From: Gammaproteobacteria bacterium
Lineage (GTDB): Bacteria; Pseudomonadota; Gammaproteobacteria; Xanthomonadales; Xanthomonadaceae
Assembly: GCA_025352045.1 (NCBI GenBank)
Contig: JANXUD010000017.1
Span: forward strand, 1 to 44,638
Direction: 5' to 3'
DNA length: 44,638 bases
Part shown: positions 16,762 to 24,375 of the stretch, one piece after another
Numbering within the stretch: position 1 is the first letter of the stretch
Layout of the letters: each line of letters opens with the position of its first letter
The notes under the pieces: generated by a model
Seen by the model: only the letters and a program-made list of their open reading frames with translations
The model's database searches: none
What the model was told of the DNA's origin: nothing
Translations under genes and position numbers: made by a program

Positions 16762-17660
16762 GGGCGCTCCATGCGCATCCGCGCCAGGCCGATGGCGATG
16801 GCGAGCCCTTCGGCCAGGGTCAGGCACAGCCGCGCGGCGATCGCCAGCAAGGCCGCCGGGCCCGCCGGCAGCCAGGCCGCGAGGTACCAGGCCAGTGCCG
16901 CCTCGCGGACGCCGATGCCGGCCGGGACGACGAATGCGGCGACGCCGGCCACGCCGGCAAAGCACAGGCCACCGACGGCGGCGAGCAATCCGGGCGCGTG
17001 CGCGGGCGCGATGGCGCGCGCCAGCAACCAGACGGCGAGGCCGAGCAGGAAATAGCCGGCCAGTTGCAGCAGCCAGGCGGACGCAAGATGGGCCGGCGCG
17101 AGCGGCGTGGGATGGTCGTCCCGTCGCGGCATCACGCGTGCAAGCAGCCAGGCCAGCGGCCGCGCGGCCACGGGCAGGGCCGCGACGCCCAACAGCACCG
17201 CGCCCGCAACCATCGGCCAGAGCAGGCCGCGCGGCCCGGCCGATGACAGCGACAAGTGCAGTGCCACCCAGGCGCAGGCGGCGCCGACGCTGAGCGACAT
17301 CTCGCGCAGCAGGGCCGGGGCAACGCGCGCACCAGCAGGCGAACCACGATACGCACCCAGGCGCAGCACCGCCTGGAACACCTTGCCTGGCAAGTACTTG
17401 CCCGCCAGCGACAGCGACCAGCGGGCAGCGTCGTGGGCCCAGGTCCCGGCCGCGCCGCGCGCGAGCAGCGCATGCCAGGCGGTGGCGAACGCCAGTTGCG
17501 CGGCGCAGGCGCAGGCCAGCGCGCCTGCAAGCAGGGGCCAGGACAGCGTCCGCCAATCGAGCGTGAGTTGCGCGCGGAACTGGACCAGGCGCCAGGCCAC
17601 CAGGGCCAGCAACGCGATGCCCAGCACGGCACCGAGCCAGCGCCAGGACCTAGCGGCCAT
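16758..17660 (-). CDS. LPG-synthase-like flippase-domain membrane protein
   Basis: A 300-residue polytopic inner-membrane protein with about eight hydrophobic segments, matching the integral-membrane domain family of lysylphosphatidylglycerol synthases (UPF0104 / flippase-like). The conserved GKYLPGKVFQ block (about 90-99) and the late FVVPAGIGVREAALA motif are visible. Proteins of this type stand alone in many glycan and lipid operons and are thought to move lipid-linked intermediates across the membrane; this role is not proven for this one. ATG 17660 overlaps the upstream GT4 stop by 11 bp. Confidence 0.85.
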   Translation of the reverse strand: MAARSWRWLGAVLGIALLALVAWRLVQFRAQLTLDWRTLSWPLLAGALACACAAQLAFATAWHALLARGAAGTWAHDAARWSLSLAGKYLPGKVFQAVLRLGAYRGSPAGARVAPALLREMSLSVGAACAWVALHLSLSSAGPRGLLWPMVAGAVLLGVAALPVAARPLAWLLARVMPRRDDHPTPLAPAHLASAWLLQLAGYFLLGLAVWLLARAIAPAHAPGLLAAVGGLCFAGVAGVAAFVVPAGIGVREAALAWYLAAWLPAGPAALLAIAARLCLTLAEGLAIAIGLARMRMERP

Positions 17661-18732
17661 GCGCGAGCTTCCCCTGCGCCAATGCATCGGCCAGGCCGGC
17701 GTAGTGCGCCACGATGGCGCTCCAGCCGAAGCGTCCGGCGACCGCATCACGCGCCGCGGCGCCACGCGCATGCAAGGCGGCCGGATCGGCGCAGAGCAGG
17801 TCGAGCGCCTCGCTCCATGCCCGCGCATCGCCCGAGGCGACGCGGTTGCCGTTCTCGCCCTCGACCACGGCATCACGCAGGCCCTCGATGTCGGCCGCCA
17901 GCACCCAGGCCCCGCTGGCCCCGGCCTCCAGGCAGACCAGCCCGAATCCTTCCGCGTCACCGACGATGGACAGGTTTGGCATCAGCACGAGGTCGGCGCC
18001 TGCCATCAGCGCGCGTTTGGTCGCCTCGTCCACCGCGCCGAGCACCTGCACGCGGTCGCCCGGCGCGGCGCTGCCGGCGAGCGCGGTGATGCGGGTGCGT
18101 TCCGGTCCGTCGCCGGCGATGCGAAGCCGCGCCTGCGGATGGCGCGCCAGCCAGGCCGGCGCCACCGCCTCGAGCAGCCAGGCCACGCCCTTGCGTTCCA
18201 CCAGGCGCCCGAGGCAAAGCAATTCCAGTCCGCGGCCGGCATCCCTGGCGGACGGGCGTTCCGGGAAATCCGACACCTCGATTCCCACCGGGATCACCGG
18301 TGCGATGTCCGCGCCGACGCCGCGCGCGAGCACCAGGGACTGCACGTGGCGGCTGATGCAGGCATAGGCCTGCATCCGGCCCCAGAAGAAGCGGTCGAGG
18401 TAGGCCTGGTACCAGCGCGACGGATGGGTGATGTCCAGGCCATGCACCGTGGCGAACACCGGCACCCCGGCCAGGCGCGGCAGCCAGGCCAGCGCCGCGA
18501 GCGCGGGATCGCCCAGGTGCAGCACGGCAATGCGGCCGAGCGCGAGTCCCCAGGCCAGGCGCAACTGCGCCCAGGCAAAGAACAGCGGCAATCCCCAGGC
18601 ATCGCCGCCCCAGGTGACGGCCGTGACCGGGCGGCAGTCCGACAGCCCGCGCACCAGCCGCCAGCTCAGTTGCTGCATGCCGCCGACGCTGGGCGGATGC
18701 TTGCGGCTGAGCATCCACAGGCGTGCGCTCAC
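17650..18732 (-). CDS. Glycosyltransferase family 4 protein
   Basis: A 360-residue GT-B fold glycosyltransferase. The N-terminal half has the acceptor-side opening with GGMQQLSWRL and FATVHGLDITHP; the C-terminal half shows LLCLGRLVERKGV (family 4 nucleotide-sugar domain) and GDAEGFGLVCLEAGA, which contains the E-x7-E catalytic/donor motif. The protein is a retaining enzyme class that transfers a sugar from a nucleotide donor; donor and acceptor are unknown. The start is GTG 18732 and overlaps the GT2 stop (GTGA). It belongs to the seven-gene operon. Confidence 0.9.
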   Translation of the reverse strand: MSARLWMLSRKHPPSVGGMQQLSWRLVRGLSDCRPVTAVTWGGDAWGLPLFFAWAQLRLAWGLALGRIAVLHLGDPALAALAWLPRLAGVPVFATVHGLDITHPSRWYQAYLDRFFWGRMQAYACISRHVQSLVLARGVGADIAPVIPVGIEVSDFPERPSARDAGRGLELLCLGRLVERKGVAWLLEAVAPAWLARHPQARLRIAGDGPERTRITALAGSAAPGDRVQVLGAVDEATKRALMAGADLVLMPNLSIVGDAEGFGLVCLEAGASGAWVLAADIEGLRDAVVEGENGNRVASGDARAWSEALDLLCADPAALHARGAAARDAVAGRFGWSAIVAHYAGLADALAQGKLAHGR

Positions 18733-19670
18733 GGGCGCCAGTCGCGTCGCCGCTGGCTGGCCTGGATGTCTTCTAGCAGGCGCCGGTTCACCGAAAGCAG
18801 GTCGGCGACCAGGCCGATCGCCAGGCAGATCGCGCCCAGGATGATCAGGATCGCCGCGAGGATCAGCGACTGCACGTTGCCAGTGCCTTCGCCGGCCAGC
18901 CAGTGCGCCAGGAAGCGCAGGCCGATGGCGCCGCCCGCCAACGTTGCCAATGCGGACGGCACCAGGAAGAAGCGCAGCGGCCGGTAGATGACGAAGCTGC
19001 GCGCCATCGTCAGCAGGGATCGGCGCAGGTATTCGGCAGTGCTGCGCATCAGTCGCGAAGGCCGCGTCGGCGGGTTCACTTCGACCGGCACGCTATGCAC
19101 CCGCAGGCCGGCCTGTCCCGCCTGCACCAGGGTCTCGAGCGTGTAGGTGTAGCGCGAGTACACATTCAGTGCCATCGCCGCGTCGCGCGTGTAGGCGCGG
19201 AAGCCGCTGGTGGCGTCGGCCACGTCCGCGCCCGAGACCATGCGCACGACGGCGCTGCCCAGGCGCTGGAGGAATTTCTTCAACGCGGAGAAATGCGCGA
19301 TGCGCCCGATCGGCCGGCAGCCGACCGCGATGTCGGCGCGGCCTGCCAGCAGGGGCGCGCACAGCGCGCCGATGAAGTCGCTGCGGTACTGGTCGTCGCC
19401 GTCCACGTTGACGATCACGTCCGCACCCAGCCGGCAGCTCGCCTCCAGGCCGCTGGCGAAGGCGCGGGCGAGGCCGCGGTTCTCCGGCAGGCGCAGCACG
19501 TGGTCGGCGCCGTTGGCGAGCGCCACGTCGGCGGTGCCGTCGGTAGAGCCGTCGTCCACCACCAGCCAGTGCACCACGTCGAAGCCGGCGACCGCGCGCG
19601 GCAGGCCGGCGAGCGTGCCTCGCAGTTGGCCGGCTTCGTTGTAGCAGGGCAACTGCAGGACGAGCTTCAA
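18729..19670 (-). CDS. Family 2 glycosyltransferase with two C-terminal membrane helices
   Basis: A 313-residue GT-A enzyme of the dolichyl/undecaprenyl-phosphate sugar synthase type (DPM1/GtrB/ArnC-like). It starts KLVLQLPCYNEAG, has VVDDGSTDGT (37-46) and the metal-binding NVDGDDQY (88-95), and ends with two hydrophobic segments (about 233-257 and 263-290). Such proteins attach a sugar to undecaprenyl phosphate at the inner face of the membrane. It is followed by the GT4 with a GTGA overlap and preceded 10 bp upstream by a methyltransferase. Confidence in class is high, in substrate none. Confidence 0.92.
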   Translation of the reverse strand: MKLVLQLPCYNEAGQLRGTLAGLPRAVAGFDVVHWLVVDDGSTDGTADVALANGADHVLRLPENRGLARAFASGLEASCRLGADVIVNVDGDDQYRSDFIGALCAPLLAGRADIAVGCRPIGRIAHFSALKKFLQRLGSAVVRMVSGADVADATSGFRAYTRDAAMALNVYSRYTYTLETLVQAGQAGLRVHSVPVEVNPPTRPSRLMRSTAEYLRRSLLTMARSFVIYRPLRFFLVPSALATLAGGAIGLRFLAHWLAGEGTGNVQSLILAAILIILGAICLAIGLVADLLSVNRRLLEDIQASQRRRDWRP

Positions 19671-19680
19671 GGACGGGGCC

Positions 19681-20406
19681 TCACTTGGTCGCCAGGATCA
19701 GGATACGGAAACGGAACAGGCCCCCGACCAGCGGCACGCGCATCAGCCAGCGCTCGACCCGCCCGATCAGCGGATAGCTCGATGGCAGGTACTCGATCCG
19801 CAGGGACGACCAGGGCTGGGCCGACAGCAGCGCACCATACGCGGCGCCATCGCGCACGGCAATGTGGCCAGGCAACTGGCGCAGCACGAAGTTGCGCGCC
19901 TTCATGCGCTCGACGTAGTGCGAGGCGCTTGGCGTGTACACCACCAGGCGGCCGCCGGGGCGCAGCACCCGGTGCATCTCGAGCAGCGCGGCGCGCAGGG
20001 CGTCGTCCTCGACGTGCTCGAACAGGTCCAGCGCGAGCAGCTTGTCCACCGACGCATTGGCGAACGCGGACAAGTCGCGCACGTCGCCCTGCACGAACTC
20101 GGCCCGGCTGCCCTGCGCCTGCGCCGCGACGCGGGCGAGGCGGATCGCATCCGGCGAAAAATCCAGGCCCACGGCACGGCCCACCAGCCGCGCAAGCTGC
20201 AACGTGTGCTCGCCGGCGGCGCAGCCCAGTTCGAGCACCGTGTCGCCGGCGCCCGGCTGGAGGAGGCGCAAGGCATTGTCCCAGCGCGACTGGAACTTGG
20301 CCGGGTTGTTGCGGAACCAGTGCCGCGCATGGAGCTGCCGCGCGTAGTAGTCCGCCCCATAGAAGCGGGGGTCGGTGGGCGGCGGCGCAGGGTCGGTGCG
20401 TTGCAT
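19681..20406 (-). CDS. Class I SAM-dependent methyltransferase
   Basis: First gene of the minus-strand operon; 241 residues. Motif I is VLELGCAAGEH (57-67), then VGLDFSPDAI, the acidic DKLLALDLFEHVEDD block and MHRVLRPGGRLVVYTPS. The C-terminal third ends in a hydrophobic/basic stretch (RVERWLMRVPLVGGLFRFRI) that could touch the membrane. I chose ATG 20406, with GGAG about 10 bp upstream; ATG 20415 is the alternative. The open frame continues far upstream with no coding character. The substrate is unknown; the neighbours suggest a lipid-linked glycan intermediate. Confidence 0.85.
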   Translation of the reverse strand: MQRTDPAPPPTDPRFYGADYYARQLHARHWFRNNPAKFQSRWDNALRLLQPGAGDTVLELGCAAGEHTLQLARLVGRAVGLDFSPDAIRLARVAAQAQGSRAEFVQGDVRDLSAFANASVDKLLALDLFEHVEDDALRAALLEMHRVLRPGGRLVVYTPSASHYVERMKARNFVLRQLPGHIAVRDGAAYGALLSAQPWSSLRIEYLPSSYPLIGRVERWLMRVPLVGGLFRFRILILATK

Positions 20407-20743
20407 CGCTGGCATTCTCCATGGCCCGGGCGGCGGCAGCCAGTTGCGGGGCGAGCCGATCACGTCCCCGCAGGCGGCCTCCCGCGCTGACCTCATGCTG
20501 CGTTGCAGCGTACCGGCAGTTGGGGCGCAGCGCGCGTTCCGATCGCGAGAGCGGGGCAGCCGGGGCCGAGCGCAGGCCGGTCCGGATTGGCCGCTTTGCC
20601 CCGCGACACGCGTTAGAGGATTGCAAGTGTTCCCTGCCCCCCCCCCAGGCTGCGGGATGCTTCGTGCGACGACACGGCTCCCGGCAGCGCGGAGTGCGCG
20701 GCCGCAGCGGTTACACCACGCATCCACACTCAAGGAGAAGTCA
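20407..20743. other. Divergent intergenic region with a 10-C homopolymer
   Basis: This 337-bp gap separates the minus-strand glycan/rimK operon from the first secreted paralog and should hold promoters for both. A run of ten C lies at 20637-20646, about 98 bp before the GTG start of the plus-strand gene. No RNA gene, repeat family or convincing promoter pair is seen. Confidence 0.5.
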
Positions 20744-22063
20744 GTGACCACGTTCAGAAAACTTGCCACCGCCCTCGGCCTCTGCGCCACCGCGGCGCTG
20801 GGCACCGGGACAGCGATGGCCCAAAGCACCGACGGCTACCACACCATCCAGGTCTTCCCGGTGGTGGTCGACAGCGCGAGCTTCACCCAGCGCTTCTCGT
20901 TCCGGAACCCGAATTCCTCCGTCCTGACGATTTCGCCAAGCTACTACCCGGGCACGGGCACCTCGCAGGGCGTTGCGATCGGATGCCCTTCGTTCAACGT
21001 CGCCGCGAACTCGGTGGCCACCTTCGCCAGCTTGCGCGCCATCTGCCCGGCCCTGGTGGCCGGTTCGCAGTTCGGCACGCTCTACACCTACGAAATCAAT
21101 ATCACCAACGAGCCCTATGCAGCGTTTTCGCGTGTGGCCAATCCGCAGGGCAACGGTTTCTCGGTTGAGTCCTTCCCCGCCCACACCTTCACCTCGGGCG
21201 ACGGCGTCGTCATCGGCGTTCGCCGGATCGCGGCGACGGTCAGCAATCCCGCGTTCCAGACCAACTGTTTCGTCGGCAACCTCGTCGACTACACCGCGCC
21301 CGTCACCCCGGTGACCTCGACCGTGGACGTCACCGTGACCAACAGCGCGGGCACCACCATCGGCGCCCCCACCAGCGTCCTGCTGACGCCCGGGAAGCTG
21401 ACTCGCCTGCTCGACGTGTTCGCCTTCGTCGGCGCCCCGGCCGGGGACTACAACGATGCGCGCGTGAGCTTCGTCGAGAGCGGCACCGGCGAGCCGGGCA
21501 TCTTCTCGTTCTGCACGGTGCAGGACAACACCAGCTTCGGCGCGGACTTCCGCATCGCAAAGCGCGAACAGGGTTACTCGCACTTCCTTGGCACCTACGA
21601 CGTCGGTGGCCAGGACGACCACACCAATCGCTTCTCCCTGGTGAGCAGCGACCTGCCGACCACCTACTTCCCGGCGGGCCGGCCGTTCACGCTCCTCACC
21701 GGTGGCAGCCGCCACAACGTGCATGCGATGTACTTCCGCCATCCGGACTGGATCCAGTGCGAGTTGATCGACCCGGCGACCGGCGTGCGGGCGCTGACCG
21801 GCTATGGCCTCGAGATGCGCATGATCGCGTCTGACGGCGTGACCGTGGTTGCCGGCGGCAACGATTCCACCGGCTGGGGCGAAACCTACCTCGGCGACAA
21901 GACCGACCGCGACGACGGCAACAACACCCGCTACACGATCGAAGTCGAGAACAACGCCGGCAATACCGGTGCCGATATCCCGTACCGGCTGCACTGCCAG
22001 AGCGGCAGCGGCCACACGCTGGGCGAGATCACCGAGTACAACGTGGGCACCGAACACTTCTGA
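20744..22063 (+). CDS. Secreted Cys-conserved protein, paralog 1 of 3
   Basis: A 439-residue exported protein of a family I do not recognise. A signal peptide (about 1-26, ending AMA) precedes QSTDGYHTIQVFP. Blocks shared with the two paralogs are FTQRFSFRNP, a C-P pair in the first third (IGCPSF, AICPAL), FPAHTFTSGDGVV, QTNCFVGN, SFCTVQDNTSFGADFR, FRHPDWIQCEL and the end YRLHCQSGSGHTLGE. Six cysteines line up across the three copies, fitting three disulfides in a secreted beta-rich protein. The start is GTG 20744 with a strong AAGGAGAAG site; the frame stays open upstream but is not coding there. It ends at a strong terminator, so it is its own transcription unit. Confidence 0.88.
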   Translation: MTTFRKLATALGLCATAALGTGTAMAQSTDGYHTIQVFPVVVDSASFTQRFSFRNPNSSVLTISPSYYPGTGTSQGVAIGCPSFNVAANSVATFASLRAICPALVAGSQFGTLYTYEINITNEPYAAFSRVANPQGNGFSVESFPAHTFTSGDGVVIGVRRIAATVSNPAFQTNCFVGNLVDYTAPVTPVTSTVDVTVTNSAGTTIGAPTSVLLTPGKLTRLLDVFAFVGAPAGDYNDARVSFVESGTGEPGIFSFCTVQDNTSFGADFRIAKREQGYSHFLGTYDVGGQDDHTNRFSLVSSDLPTTYFPAGRPFTLLTGGSRHNVHAMYFRHPDWIQCELIDPATGVRALTGYGLEMRMIASDGVTVVAGGNDSTGWGETYLGDKTDRDDGNNTRYTIEVENNAGNTGADIPYRLHCQSGSGHTLGEITEYNVGTEHF

Positions 22064-22085
22064 TCGGGCCAGCGGCTACACTCAC

Positions 22086-22113
22086 GGGGCGGAGCTGGTC
22101 TCCGCCCCGTTTT
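22086..22113 (+). terminator. Rho-independent terminator after paralog 1
   Basis: Stem GGGGCGGAG (22086-22094) with CTCCGCCCC (22100-22108), a 5-base loop, then GTTTT. A -10-like TACACT just before it (22076-22081) may serve the next gene. Confidence 0.85.
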
Positions 22114-22135
22114 CATTCCAGGAGCCGATTCGGAC

Positions 22136-22690
22136 ATGAACGACGCAGTCCCCGCCCGCGCCCGCATGGGCACCGGAACCTTCTTGCTGGCCATCGCGGT
22201 GGTGGCGCTGGTCGGCTATTACCTCTGGTCGCGGCCCTCCGCCGCGCCACCGGCGGTAACCGCCGTTGCAACGCCGGACGCGGTCAGCGCCGCGCCACGG
22301 GCGCCTGCCACGGCCGATGCCGGCCTGCCTCCCGGCGCGCATGAAGAGGACGGCATCCTGGTCGATGCGCAGGGCCAGCGCATCCTGAACGCCGCGGGGC
22401 TACCGCCCGGTCCTCCGCTTCCCCCGGCCAAACCGATCCCGATCAAGGCCGCCCCCGGCGAAATCGTGGGCTACAGCACCGACGCCAAGGGCGTCAGCCA
22501 TCCCATGCGCGCCGGCGACATCAAGACCGCGGCGAATACGCCGGGGACGTACGCCGTCGTGGACATGTGGGCCAACGGTGGCCCGACCGTGGTGGCGCCG
22601 ACCCAGGGCCAGCACCTGACCGAGGCCGAAGTGGCCAAGCGCCGCGCCGCCGAAGCGGCACGCGACGCAGCAAGCTCGCGGAAACCCTGA
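22136..22690 (+). CDS. Small membrane-anchored Ala/Pro-rich hypothetical
   Basis: A 184-residue protein with one N-terminal membrane helix (about residues 13-31, FLLAIAVVALVGYYLW) and then an Ala/Pro-rich exported region; the short, positive N-terminus predicts the bulk faces the periplasm. Later segments such as GEIVGYSTDAKGVSHPM and TYAVVDMWANGGPTVV look structured but match no family I know. ATG 22136 follows CAGGAGCC. It lies between paralogs 1 and 2 in the same direction, but the terminators on either side make it a separate unit. Function unknown. Confidence 0.75.
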   Translation: MNDAVPARARMGTGTFLLAIAVVALVGYYLWSRPSAAPPAVTAVATPDAVSAAPRAPATADAGLPPGAHEEDGILVDAQGQRILNAAGLPPGPPLPPAKPIPIKAAPGEIVGYSTDAKGVSHPMRAGDIKTAANTPGTYAVVDMWANGGPTVVAPTQGQHLTEAEVAKRRAAEAARDAASSRKP

Positions 22691-22851
22691 GGGCCACCGG
22701 CCGGGCCAGTCGGCCGTGCCGGGGGAAGCTGTTCATCGATGGGTAGGCGCCGGGGCATGGGTGGATCGTGCCTTTTGTGCAACCATACGCGCCTGGCCGG
22801 ACCGGGCGCGCATTGGCGTCCCTGCGTCGAGCCGCAACCGAGGAGAGAGCT

Positions 22852-24165
22852 TTGAGCAACTTCAAGACCCTGGCCGTGGCGGGACTTTTCCTTGCCTGTG
22901 CCGCGGGCGCGGGCACGGCGCACGCGCAGTCCACCGATGGCTACCACGCGATCCAGGTGTTCCCGATCGCGGTTGATTCGGCGGCATTCACCCAGCGCTT
23001 CACCTTCCGCAATCCCGATGCCGCCGCGGCGATCACGCTCGCCGTGAAGTACTTCCCGGGCACCGGCACCTCGCAGGCGACGGCGATCGCCTGTCCCGCG
23101 GTCGTGGTCCCGATCAATGGACAGGTGGTGTTCGCGAGCCTGCGCGATCTGTGCCCGACGCTGGCTGCCGGCAGCCAGTACGGCTTCGTCTACACCAATG
23201 ATTCCAACGCAACGCGCAAGCGGCCCTACGCCGCCTACTCGCGGGTGAGCAATGCCCAGGGCATCGGCTTCTCCGTCGAAGGCTTCCCGGCGCATACCTT
23301 CACCTCGGCCGACGGCGTGGTCACCGGCGTGCGCCGGATCGCAGCCTCGGCCGGCGCGCCGGCGTACCAGACCAATTGCTTCGTCGGCAAGATGAACGAC
23401 GTCAATCCGGGCGTGCTGGTGACCAGCCAGGTGTTGGTGACGGTGCGTGACAGCGCCGGCAATACCCTCGGCGCGACGACGACCTTCGACGTGGTCCCGG
23501 GCACCCTGACCCGCCTGCTCGACGTGTTCGGCGCGGTCGGTGCGCCGGCCGGCAACTACAACGACGCCCGCGTCAGCTTCGAGGAAAGCGGTACCGGGGA
23601 GCCTGGCATCATCAGCTTCTGCACGGTCCAGGACAACACCAGCTTCGGTGCGGATTTCCGCGTGTCCAAGCAGGAGCGGGGCTTCAGCCAGATCGCCCTG
23701 ACCCAGACGCCGGCCGCGCAGGACGAGCATGTGCTGCGCGACTCCACCATCGGCAGCGACGTGCCCATGAGCGGCATCGCCGGTGGCCGTCCCTTCACCA
23801 TCCCGGCAGCGGCCACGGGTTCGAACACGCACGTGGTGTACTTCCGCCATCCCGACTACGTGCAATGCGAGATCATCGACCCGGCCACCAGCGTGCGTGC
23901 GCTGCTGGCCTACGGGCTGGAGATGCGCATGTTCGGTCCGGACGGGGTCCTGATCGCCGGCGGCAACGACGTCACCGGCTTCGACTCGGTGTACCTGGGT
24001 GACAAGGCCCAGCGCAACAGCGGCGCCAACACGCGTTACACGATCGAGGTCGAGTCCACCGGCGCGAACAACAACGCCAAGCCCTACAAGCTGCATTGCA
24101 TCAGCGGCAGCGGCCACAGCGACGGCGACATCCTGCGCTACCAGGAAGCGATCGACCGGTTCTGA
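22852..24165 (+). CDS. Secreted Cys-conserved protein, paralog 2 of 3
   Basis: A 437-residue relative of the 20744 and 24376 products. The predicted signal peptide is about 1-25 (ending AHA) before QSTDGYHAIQVFP. The same blocks occur: FTQRFTFRNP, AIACPA, LCPTLAAGSQYGF, FPAHTFTSADGVV, QTNCFVGK, SFCTVQDNTSFGADFR, YFRHPDYVQCEI and LHCISGSGHSDGD, with all six cysteines kept. The start is TTG 22852, directly after a long GAGGAGAGAG ribosome site; an ATG at 22768 lies upstream in frame but would spoil the signal peptide. It ends at a terminator with nine T. Compared with paralog 1 the middle region has small length differences. Confidence 0.87.
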   Translation: MSNFKTLAVAGLFLACAAGAGTAHAQSTDGYHAIQVFPIAVDSAAFTQRFTFRNPDAAAAITLAVKYFPGTGTSQATAIACPAVVVPINGQVVFASLRDLCPTLAAGSQYGFVYTNDSNATRKRPYAAYSRVSNAQGIGFSVEGFPAHTFTSADGVVTGVRRIAASAGAPAYQTNCFVGKMNDVNPGVLVTSQVLVTVRDSAGNTLGATTTFDVVPGTLTRLLDVFGAVGAPAGNYNDARVSFEESGTGEPGIISFCTVQDNTSFGADFRVSKQERGFSQIALTQTPAAQDEHVLRDSTIGSDVPMSGIAGGRPFTIPAAATGSNTHVVYFRHPDYVQCEIIDPATSVRALLAYGLEMRMFGPDGVLIAGGNDVTGFDSVYLGDKAQRNSGANTRYTIEVESTGANNNAKPYKLHCISGSGHSDGDILRYQEAIDRF

Positions 24166-24187
24166 CCGGCCCGGCCAAGCCCCGAAG

Positions 24188-24216
24188 GCGCCCTCTCCGG
24201 AGGGCGCTTTTTTTTT
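24188..24216 (+). terminator. Rho-independent terminator after paralog 2
   Basis: Stem GCGCCCTC (24188-24195) with GAGGGCGC (24200-24207), loop TCCG, followed by nine T (24208-24216). Confidence 0.93.
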
Positions 24217-24375
24217 GCGCGGTGCATCGCGCTTCGAACCGGCGGTTCCGGGCCCGCGGCCCGGCGGATGCCCGGACTGTGACCGACGGCATGCCGGATG
24301 GGGGCCAATGGGTGCTCGCGTCGCCGGTTCTATGCAACCATTGCGGTCCCCCAGCGCGCCAAACCCGGAGTTCAC

